Source: Orychophragmus violaceus
Lineage: Eukaryota; Streptophyta; Magnoliopsida; Brassicales; Brassicaceae
Reading direction: 5' to 3'
Assembly: GCA_030180135.1 (NCBI GenBank)
Contig: CM058238.1
Coordinates: 93,245,507 to 93,309,506 of the forward strand
DNA length: 64,000 bases
In this document: piece after piece, positions 55,082-64,000 of the stretch
Layout of the letters: each line of letters starts with the position of its first letter
Position numbering within the stretch: position 1 is the first letter of the stretch
Position numbers and translations under genes: made by a program
Notes under the pieces: model-generated
What the model was told of the DNA's origin: nothing
Database searches by the model: none
The model's input: the letters and a program-made list of their open reading frames with translations, nothing else

Positions 55082-56143
55082 CCTTTTTTTTGAACTCAAA
55101 AAACAACTTCATTATCAAACACAAAAGTAGCGTTCATCTCTTACAACCATCTCTACAGTATCAAGCTGTAAGGCTATTTTTGCCAAATCATCAGCTTCAC
55201 CATTGTCTCTTCTAGGAACAAATAAAAAACAAAGGAAGTCAAATTCCTTCTAGAATCATGACATCACTCGCCACTCCATAGATCTACATCGGGTACTCCT
55301 TCTTGGTCAAGGCACATATTAGATTAAGAGAGTCCGAAGACACCATCACCTTTTTCCGGTTAATCTCCCTTAGATGTATCAAAGCTTCCAAGCAAGCCAT
55401 CGCTTCGACCATATCACTCGACCTCACATTGTTACTTTGCTTATCTCCTATAATCACTCTTGTTTCGCCTCTGTTTTTGATCGTCCATCCCATCCCTGCT
55501 TTCCCAGTTGTTATTTCCCATGCTGCATCTGTAAAAACTTGTGTTGTAGCCTCTCCTCACTCGTCCATGTCCATGACCAGCTCAACCTGCACCTTCTCCT
55601 GCGATTTCTCGTCCTCTCTTTTATTTCTCTGACCTGCTGTTCATTCCCTAGCGTCAGTCATCGCTTGCGTGCATACTTCCATTACTCCTAATTTCTGCTT
55701 TTCGAAGATCACCTTGTTCCTACTCGTCTAAGCATTCCAACATCAGGAAGAAAATAGCGTTTCACCAGTGACCGCAATCGGTGGTAGAGGCGTCAGTTGT
55801 CTAACCTTCACCAAGCCTATCTCCAAAGTGGTCCAGTCCACTGTTCTGGCCGTAGTTTTGAAAGGGGCTAGCTTCCACATCACTTTCGCAAAGGCGCAAT
55901 AAAATAAGGTATGGGCTGTGTATTCCGGTTCTCCGCATCTAGGACAACTAGCGTCTTCCAATAATCTACGGTCCCTCAAGTTCACTCCAACCGGAAGAGC
56001 TACTCTTTTAGCTTTCCAAAGGAACATATAAAACTTCGGAGCCATCTCCATCTTCCATATATTTTTCATCTAGTCAAATTGTCTTTAATGTCCATAATTT
56101 CCTCTCTTTCTCTTCCCCTTTTAATCGCTTGGTAGTAACCTTT
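55082..56143 (-). pseudogene. LINE 3' end: zinc-finger (zf-RVT) and RNase H domains
   Basis: Minus-strand ORFs. 56069-55743 has KIWKMEMAPKF-FLWKA-like zf-RVT sequence with CPRCGEPEYTAHTLFYC. 55493-55284 has the plant LINE RNase H segment (MVEAMACLEALIHLREI, VSSDSLNLICAL). A T-run at about 55083-55092 on the plus strand is the probable poly(A) tail. The coding sequence continues beyond Copia-4 at 63606-63825. Frameshifts and stops mark it as a pseudogene. Confidence 0.8.
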
Positions 56144-56779
56144 TGTTGGAATTGTGTCCAGTAATCTCGGTACTGTCTCTAGAAAGTAAGAGTATGTCAA
56201 TGATCAGACATAAGTCATATAATACTGGGGGTCATGATGGCTTGCTAGAGTCCGCTCATGATCTATAAGTCTTGGACTTATTGCCTTTATTATATGATCC
56301 CATATGGGTCACACGCCTAAGCTAAAAGGAAAATGTGTTGGAACGGCTTAGCAGAAGTACGACAAAAGTGCCAGGCATTTGTCGTACTAAGAGAGAAAGA
56401 TTAATGGGTCTGATTAAATGGGATTTAATCAGATTGGTGTTTTGGGCCCATAAGCCCAAAAGGGAAAGAGAAGGCTTTTAATAAACTAAAAGCCAAATCT
56501 CTTTCTCCGAACCCTAGCCCTAGCGCCGAAAATCCTCTCTCCCTGCGCCTCCCATCAGCTCGGTCTAGCAGCCGTTTTCTGTGATCGCGTGTGTGAACCT
56601 TTGGAGGATTCATCCCTCGGTGTATCTCTCTGATCTCTGACCTGTTCTATTCCTTCCGCTGCAACAAACAGGTAAAAGGTGAGATCATCTAATGTTTCTA
56701 TTCAAGAGAACCTAGATCTGTATGTTTAGGTTGATATGAATCTGTGAATTACATCAGGATCAACTAAACAGTTCCTACA
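56144..56779 (+). repeat. Copia-4 5' LTR
   Basis: 636 bp, TGTTGGAATTGTG...AGTTCCTACA, followed by the iMet PBS. Confidence 0.95.
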
Positions 56780-56793
56780 GTGGTATCAGAGCC

Positions 56794-58436
56794 ATTGGTT
56801 CTTAGGATTTCTTGTTTTAGATTCATGTTTAGGTTGTTTAATCTGTTTAGAAGTGTTTTGAATCATTACTGATAAGATAAATCACTTAAGAAACAAATTT
56901 TGAATCCTAAACACACTAAAGAAATCGCAAACCGAGCTATATGACTCGGGTTTGTGATCGGCTGACGAGTTTGATGCATGGATCGATCCATGATCGATCG
57001 CATGATCGACCGAGAGCCAGCGTGAGAGCGGCAGCCGGACGGAATGATCGAGCGGATCGGATCATGCGATCGCGATCGCTTCCCGTTCGTCCCGGCGTCC
57101 CGATCGTCCCGATCGTTTCCTGCTTGGCGTGGAACGATCGCGGCTCTCCCGCATGACCCGAGCAAACCGAATGATCGTCCCGATCACGCAGCCAAACCGT
57201 CCCGATCACGTCTCGGCCAAGCATGATGGCTTGCGGCTTGGACAAGTCTCGACCGGTTAGGGTTTTGGGTGTGATGGGCCGGTTCGATTTCGGTTAGGTG
57301 GTTCGGTTCAAAACTTAATTAAAATTGATTCGTTCTGGTTTAATAAACAGATTTAATAAATTTTATTAAGTCTGGTTAAACCGGGATAAGAAATCCAATG
57401 TCGAAAGAAATATTGGATTTAGTGCCTAAACCAGGAATTTCTAATTTGATTTGGTTGGACCAAATAAATTGAGAAATTCCGGTTTAGTAAATAACCGGTT
57501 GACAATTGTGGTCATCGTAGTAATTAAAATTTGGTTAGACCAATTTTAATGAACCAGACCGGTTATGTCAAATAATTGGACAATTGGGTCATGTCTTGGA
57601 CATGGACCAATTCTTGGGCCTCGGGCCAAGAAGTTAAAACAATTGGGCCAATTATTTGAGTCTTTCTTCAGATTAATTTAAAATTTATTTTATGAAATTA
57701 TAAAGTCGATTTTAAATTAAAGTTTCCGAAATTTTGAAATTAGAAAGTTTCTTAAAATAGAAGTTTCTGGATTTGCGGGTTTTGGATTTTAAGAAATTTC
57801 TAAAGTTAGAAAGTTTCCGGTTTTAGAAAGTTTCCAATTTTAGAAAGTTTCCAAAAATAGTAGGTTTCCAAAAATAGAAAGTTTCCCGAAATAGTAATCT
57901 TCTATTTTGGGAATGAAATTTTAATAAACCTACGAACCTCAAATAATATCAAGCGTTGGATGTCTTGTCCAGGCTATGTCAGCTGTCGAAGCCCATTCAA
58001 TTGTATTCATGGCCTTACAGTGTGAGGGTGTCTACTTTTGCGTGGATAAGACGGTTTGTGATTCATAAATGTCATTGGGAGTCCCAGACATTAATGATTA
58101 CATGACTGTATAGTCTGGTTTTCTTGACTAGGCCATCGGGAGTCCCGGGCCTTAATACATCAGAGTGGATTGGGCCTCGGGCCCAGATTCACAACCAAGA
58201 GTTATATCACGGATATAATTAGCCGATATAGGGCTTACCAATATAAGCTAAGGTTGGGTGACGGCCAGTGGCCCACTTTAATCTTAGTTATATGTGGATC
58301 TTGGAATCATTATATTCTATTGAGGGTAACTGATGTTATTGAATATAATGCGTGATTAATCATATTAAATTTTTAATACGAGATTAGTCATTTTGAACAT
58401 AATAACTAATAACCTTTTTATTTATATATTTCAGAT
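56794..58436 (+). other. Copia-4 5' leader with GC-rich GATCG/TCCCG tract
   Basis: Noncoding. The distal part (57300-58436) aligns with the Copia-3 leader. The proximal 56970-57240 is rich in GATCG and GTCCCGATC words but differs in order from Copia-3. Confidence 0.7.
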
Positions 58437-61400
58437 ATGACTACTACAAGCACACAAAACACATTCTCGATCCGGTCTGTTCTCGAGAAGGAGAAGCTGA
58501 CTGGAACGAACTTCCTGACATGGTCAAGGAACTTGAGGCTGGTCCTCAAGCAGGAGAAGAAGGATTATGTCCTTCGTGATCCCCTCCCCGAGAGGCCTCT
58601 TGCCAATGCTGCCAGGACTCTGCACAATGCTTGGGAAAAGCATTCGTCAGATGAAAATGATGTCTATTGCCTGATGTTGGTGACAATGACTCCTGAGCTG
58701 CAAAAACAGTTCGAAAGTGTATTGTCTCCCATCGAGATAATGGCAAGCCTGAAATCGCTTTTTCAGGAGCAGGCTAGGACTGAGAGGTTCCAGACAGTTA
58801 AGAACCTCTTGGACTGTAAGTTGGCTGCGAATGCGGCAGTGAGTCCTCATGTCTTGAAGATGATGGGTTATCTCGATCATCTTCAGAAACTCGACTGCCC
58901 AATCAGCCAGGAACTTGCCTGCGACATCATTATGCAGTCCTTACCTGCAAGCTATGATCAGTTCATTCTGAACTTTAACATGCATGGCTTGAGTAAGACA
59001 CTACCTGAGCTTCACGGAATGCTCAAGACTGCAGAGCCCAACTTGAGGAAAACCGCCAAGGACCCCAATGTGCTTATGGTGCAAAAGGGCAAGGGGTTTA
59101 AGAAATCCTCTGCTAAGGATAAGGGAGCGGCCAAGGCTGTCCAAGTCGCGGACAAGGACACGCCAAAGCCCAAGCCCAAGTCCAAGGCTGGGCCTACTGA
59201 CATGTGCAGGTTCTGCAAAGAACTGGGGCATTGGAGAAGAGATTGTAAGAAATTCCAGGAAGGTCTAAAGGAATTGAAGAAGAAGACTTTCGAGACTTCT
59301 TCATCAGGTATTTTTGTTATAGAAGTTAATACAACTACTTCTGATAATACCTCATGGGTCATGGATACTGGTTGTGGGGCTCATATTTGTACTAATATGC
59401 AGGCACTCAGCAACAGTAGAAGGCTGAAGCAAGGACAAGTGGAGCTACGAGTTGGGAATGGAGCGAAAGTTTCAGCACTAGCTGTAGGCACATACTTGTT
59501 GTCTTTACCTTCGGGATTGATTTTAGAACTGAATAATTGTTATTTTGTACCTGCTATAAGCAGAAATATTATTTCAATTTCTTTGTTGGATTTGGAAGGT
59601 TATGATTTTTCAGTTAAGAATAAATTATGTTCCTTCAATCGCAACAATTTGTTCTATGGTTCTGCCCCTCTTTCGAATGGGCTTTACATACTCGATCAAT
59701 CCGCGCCAATATATAACATTAATACAAAACGGTTTAAACCTAATGAGGAAAACCGAACGTTTCTATGGCATTGTCGTTTAGGGCACATCAGCGAGAAACG
59801 CATCAAGAGGCTCCATTCAAATGGACTTCTTGGCTCATTTGACTTTGAGTCATGTGAGAAATGCGAATCCTGCATGATGGGCAAAATGACACGGGCCCCC
59901 TTTAATAAACCTAACGAGAGGGCCAGTGACTTATTGGGCCTGATACACACTGATGTGTGTGGCCCAATGTCCACAAATGCAAGAGGAAACTATCAGTACT
60001 TCATTACCTTCACTGATGATTTCAGTAGGTATGGATATGTTTATTTAATGAAACATAAGTCTGAATCTTTTGAGAAGTTCAGAGAATTCCAAAATGAAGT
60101 ACAGAACCAACTTGGCAAAAGCATTAAGGCTCTTCGGTCCGACCGAGGAGGAGAATACTTAAGCCAAGAATTCAGTGATCATCTGAGAGAGTGTGGGATT
60201 GTATCCCAACTCACTCCTCTTGGAACACCTCAATGGAATGGTGTGTCTGAGAGGAGAAATCGGACCTTATTGGATATGGTTCGATCTATGATGAGTCACA
60301 CAGACCTTCCAATATCCCTTTGGGGATATGCTCTGCTAACAACAGTGTTCACTCTAAATAGAGCGCCATCAAAAGCAGTAGCAAAGACACCATATGAATT
60401 ATGGACTGGAGAAGCTCCAGTGCTGTCTTATCTCAGAATTTGGGGTTGTGAGGCCTACGTCAAGAGATTGATCTCAGACAAGCTTACACCAAAATCTGAC
60501 AAATGCTACTTCATTGGTTATCCACGGGAAACCAAGGCTTATTACTTCTATCTACGTTCCGAGAACAAGATTTTTGTTGCCCGGGATTGTAACTTTCTTG
60601 AGAGGGAGTTTCTCTCTAAGAAAGACAGTGGGAGTAAGGTACTGCTTGAAGAAATTCAAGATGAACAGGATACTGCTCAACCTAATGAGGAAGAGCAGCA
60701 GGAGGACCTACAAGAAATTGTAGAGCCTGAACCTGTAGTACCTGAAGTTCGAAGATCCGGGAGGATCCGTCACAAACCCGAGAGATATCAAGGATTCCTC
60801 GTGACTGACTGTCATGATCTTTTGATCATTGATGGTGATGAACCATCGAACTTCAATCAAGCCATGATGGGCCCAGATTCCTCTAAGTGGCGCAAGGCCA
60901 CTGATTCCGAAATGGACTCCATGTCGGTCAACCAAGTGTTTTCGTTGGTTGACTTACCCGTTGGTGTAAAAGCCATCGAGTGCAAATGGATCTTCAAGAA
61001 GAAGATTGACGTGGATGGAAATGTCCAGATTTACAAAGCCAGGTTGGTGGCAAAAGGTTTCAGACAAGTTCACGGTGTGGATTACGATGAAACCTATTCA
61101 CCAGTGGCTATGATGAAATCTATTCGGATTCTACTAGCAACTGCAGCTTTTCATGATTATGAAATTTGGCAGATGGACGTGAAAACCGCCTTCCTGAATG
61201 GTATTCTGGAAGAGGATGTGTATATGACGCAACCTGACGGTTACATAGATCCAAAGAATGCTGGGAAAGTATGCAAGCTTCATAAATCCATTTATGGATT
61301 GAAGCAAGCATCGAGGAGCTGGAATCTTCGTTTTGATGAAGCGATCAAGCAATTTGACTTCATTATAAACGAAGAAGAACAATGCGTGTATAAGAAATCT

Positions 61401-62276
61401 AGTGGGAGCAAGATTGTATTTCTTATTCTGTATGTCGATGACATACTGCTTCTCGGAAACGACGTTCCAATGCTAAAGTCCGTAAAAGACTGGCTTGGAA
61501 GTTGTTTTTCCATGAAAGACATGGGTGAAGCCGCATACGTTCTTGGAATTAGGATCTATCGGGATAGACCCAAGAGGCTGATAGGCTTGTGTCAAGACTC
61601 ATACATTGACAAAGTCCTACAAAGATTCAGCATGAAAGATTCCAAGAAGGGCTTCACACCAATGGTGCATGGCACAACGCTAAGCAAGAAGCAGAGCCCT
61701 ACGTCGGCTGCTGAGCTTGAGCGCATGAAGAATATTCCTTATGCATCTGCAATAGGATCTGTCATGTATGCCATGATCTGTACTCGTCCTGATGTTGCTT
61801 ATGCATTGAGCATGACGAGTAGATACCAGTCAAATCCAGGTGAAAACCATTGGATTGCCGTAAAGAATATCTTGAAGTATCTAAGACATACTAAGGATAA
61901 CTTCTTAGTGTACGGTGGAAGTGATGTGCTTAAAGTCAGTGGATTCACGGACGCAAGTTTCCAGACAGACCAAGATGATTTCCGGTCACAGTCCGGTTAT
62001 ATCTTTTAACTGAATGGCGGTGCAATCAGTTGGAGAAGCTCCAAGCAAGACACCGTTGCAGATTCCACTACAGAAGCTGAATATATCGCCGCCTCAGAAG
62101 TTGCGAAGGAAGCTGTTTGGATACGAAAGTTCATTATTGAACTAGGTGTGATACCAGATGCGGCTGAGCCTCTGGCACTGTTTTGTGATAACAATGGTGC
62201 TATAGCTCAGGCAAAGGAACCAAGATCACACCAGAAATCCAAGCATGTTCTAAGAAGATTTCACTCGAAGTAAATG
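58437..62276 (+). pseudogene. Copia-4 gag-pol, with premature stop and C-terminal deletion
   Basis: Open from MTTTSTQNTFSIRSVL for 1190 residues with gag, CCHC, protease DTG, integrase and RT YVDDILLLG (about 997) intact. At 62007-62009 TAA replaces the TGT (Cys) codon found in Copia-3 inside the RNase H region, a two-base change. The frame then continues with RNase H sequence (TTEAEYIAAS, CDNNGA) until about 62261. There roughly 300 bp present in Copia-3 (47484-47789) are missing and the remaining codons run into the 3' UTR. Gag to RT could be translated but RNase H is lost. Confidence 0.93.
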
Positions 62277-62964
62277 ACTTGATCTTGAGTTATCAAAGTC
62301 ATTTAGCTTGGTCATGAGACCCTATATTTGATAGATGTTTTATATCATCCTGTCCCTAGTCGAAGGTTGTTGAAATTGGAACACCAACAACCGTGTGAGA
62401 TTGGATTGGTACGTGACTTATGACAAAGTCTCAATGTGTCATAGATGCGCGGCATCAAAGTCAGTACATAGGTGTATGTTGGGAACATACGACCGGACAA
62501 GACCCGCTTATAAGAACTCTTCAGGATATTTATATCTGTGTCATAAGAGATTCTTACTACGACTATAGAGTATAGTCCTTAGACCTGAGTTCACATGCAT
62601 GTGACTGCACATGGACTGGTGTACTTTGATCATTGTCTAACGCTATCGTTCTGCGATAGCTATAAGGACCTTGTTTGGGTACATCATGAAATGAGTAGTT
62701 TACAGTGATGGAACAAGATGGGATTTGTCCCTCCAATATAAATGGAGTGAATATCTCTAGGCCAATCGGAGATTTGAATACTGGAAAACGCATGGCCATG
62801 CTCAAACGGACTTTCCCGAGTCGTTTGGATTGTCAGTATCAAATCAGAGTCCGATGAACAAGATTAGGCTTTATAAGGATGACACTAATCTTGTCTTATG
62901 ACTAATCGAGATATTGAGACAAAAGGATTATGAATACAGAGAGATTCCAGTACAAGTGGGAGAT
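62277..62964 (+). other. Copia-4 3' UTR and purine tract
   Basis: Complementary in orientation to the Copia-3 3' UTR and closely similar. Purine tract at 62953-62964. No gene. Confidence 0.75.
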
Positions 62965-63600
62965 TGTTGGAATTGTGTCCAGTAATCTCGGTACTGTCTC
63001 TAGAAAGTAAGAGTATGTCAATGATCAGACATAAGTCATATAATACTGGGGGTCATGATGGCTTGCTAGAGTCCGCTCATGATCTATAAGTCTTGGACTT
63101 ATTGCCTTTATTATATGATCCCATATGGGTCACACGCCTAAGCTAACAGGAAAATGTGTTGGAACGGCTTAGCAGAAGTACGACAAAAGTGCCAGGCATT
63201 TGTCGTACTAAGAGAGAAAGATTAATGGGTCTGATTAAATGGGATTTAATCAGATTGGTGTTTTGGGCCCATAAGCCCAAAAGGGAAAGAGAAGGCTTTT
63301 AATAAACTAAAAGCCAAATCTCTTTCTCCGAACCCTAGCCCTAGCGCCGAAAATCCTCTCTCCCTGCGCCTCCCATCAGCTCGGTCTAGCAGCCGTTTTC
63401 TGTGATCGCGTGTGTGAACCTTTGGAGGATTCATCCCTCGGTGTATCTCTCTGATCTCTGACCTGTTCTATTCCTTCCGCTGCAACAAACAGGTAAAAGG
63501 TGAGATCATCTAATGTTTCTATTCAAGAGAACCTAGATCTGTATGTTTAGGTTGATATGAATCTGTGAATTACATCAGGATCAACTAAACAGTTCCTACA
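62965..63600 (+). repeat. Copia-4 3' LTR
   Basis: 636 bp; one visible mismatch to the 5' LTR. Confidence 0.95.
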
Positions 63601-63605
63601 CCTTT

Positions 63606-63825
63606 TTTGTTTGATATTGCCCACAGCTCCCATAAGTCCAAAACAGTTTGTCTTTAGCTCCTAATCCATTTGGGTTGGATCCTTATAATTTCGTCCTCCC
63701 TCTCCGGGAACAATGTCTTAATCTTCTCACAATCCCATTATGTAATTCCTTCTCGAAATAGTTTGGATAATGTCCAGTCATGGTTTCTTTCGTTGCTGGT
63801 CCCTGCAACCTCTCTGGTCTGTCCG
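63606..63825 (-). pseudogene. LINE coding remnant, continuing 55082-56143
   Basis: On the minus strand it reads a segment with DWTLSKLF, WDCEKIKTLFPEREDEI and KLFWTYGSCGQYQTKKG, the region just before zf-RVT in plant LINEs. It joins the other half exactly across Copia-4 and its CCTTT duplication. A few stops. Confidence 0.75.
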
Positions 63826-64000
63826 TGAAGGAATTTCTAGCAGATCCTAATCCAATTAGGTAATCCTGGTCTGAATTCCGAGCCTAGGATCTAGGGTTCA
63901 TGTAATTGAATCATTGGGATCTCAGAATTACCTGGTGATTAGCAGCGGAAGATTTGCAGATAATCGAGATCTAGAGCGCCTCAAATGCTGCGCCTCTACT
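63826..64000 (-). mobile_element. Start of another Copia-2-family LTR (cut by window end)
   Basis: TGAAGGAATTTCTAGCAG followed by sequence close to the Copia-2 LTR (CCGAGCCTAGGATCTA, GCGCCTCAAATGCTGCGCCT). It is more diverged from Copia-2's LTRs than they are from each other. The left flank GTCCG would be its target duplication. Confidence 0.85.

Larger units (their letters stand above)
56144..63600 (+). mobile_element. Copia-4: recent Ty1/copia element with broken pol
   Basis: Two 636-bp LTRs (56144-56779, 62965-63600) lie within a CCTTT duplication (56139-56143 and 63601-63605). I see a single difference between the LTRs (near 56326/63147). PBS TGGTATCAGAGCC at 56781-56793; purine tract AAGTGGGAGATT at 62953-62964. 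Same family as Copia-3, opposite orientation. It was inserted in the LINE. Confidence 0.97.

Noticed and set aside
56425..56613. 62-residue ORF repeated at 63246-63434
   Set aside because: It is LTR sequence of Copia-4, identical in both LTRs, with no family similarity.

Overview
The window is plant nuclear DNA, almost certainly Brassicaceae. The evidence is an intronless GRAS gene that reads as the orthologue of Arabidopsis SCL6/HAM3 with a perfect miR171 site, a DUF1985-ULP gene set of the crucifer MULE type, and Athila, Copia, LINE and hAT relics. I cannot fix the genus. About 95% of the window is transposable elements nested up to three deep; SCL6 is the only ordinary host gene.

Layout. 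1-8033: an Athila-like Ty3 element (protease fragment, spacer, frameshifted ATHILA ORF1, 3' UTR) whose 3' end is scrambled. It contains an inverted LTR (4454-5649), a second 3' UTR copy and a plus-strand LTR (6092-7247). At the scramble point lies a full-length tRNA-Asp copy carrying an encoded CCA. Athila sits in a long-LTR fragment (7248-8033), which itself interrupts a decayed LINE (8034-~9700). 10113-10976: a non-autonomous hAT element with an 8-bp target duplication and an internal array of E2F-like sites. 11576-13240: SCL6. 14070-39559: a large non-TIR MULE (about 10.9 kb without its insertions). It carries an intact six-exon DUF1985/ULP-like gene (+), an F-box-like gene (-) and a multi-exon MURA transposase gene (-), and is split by two full Copia elements: Copia-1 (23148-30504, decayed pol) and Copia-2 (32279-39505, intact gag-pol).

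~40091-55066: an old Copia element (-) interrupted by a 3.7-kb solo LTR (42375-46078) and by Copia-3 (46157-53905, intact gag-pol, LTRs identical as far as I can read). 55082-63825: a LINE 3' end (-) interrupted by Copia-4 (56144-63600, plus strand, LTRs with one visible mismatch, pol broken). 63826-64000: the start of another Copia-2-family LTR. Target-site duplications were read directly for the hAT (GATTTACT), Copia-1 (GGATA), Copia-2 (TTTTG), Copia-3 (GTTTT), Copia-4 (CCTTT), the solo LTR (AACAA) and, less securely, the MULE (TATAAAAAA).

Three observations stand out. First, the tRNA-Asp copy (4373-4447) has the CCA tail and an A-to-T change exactly at position 58, the m1A58 site, so it looks like a fossil of reverse transcriptase reading through its own tRNA primer. 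Second, fifteen copies of a 34-35-nt module (two 14-nt CGATCG-centred near-palindromes 20 or 21 nt apart) occur in the noncoding parts of both the Ty3/Athila and the Ty1/Copia-2 elements. Third, an array of TTTGGCGGGAAA-like E2F sites amplified in the hAT element lies about 0.8 kb upstream of the SCL6 start codon.
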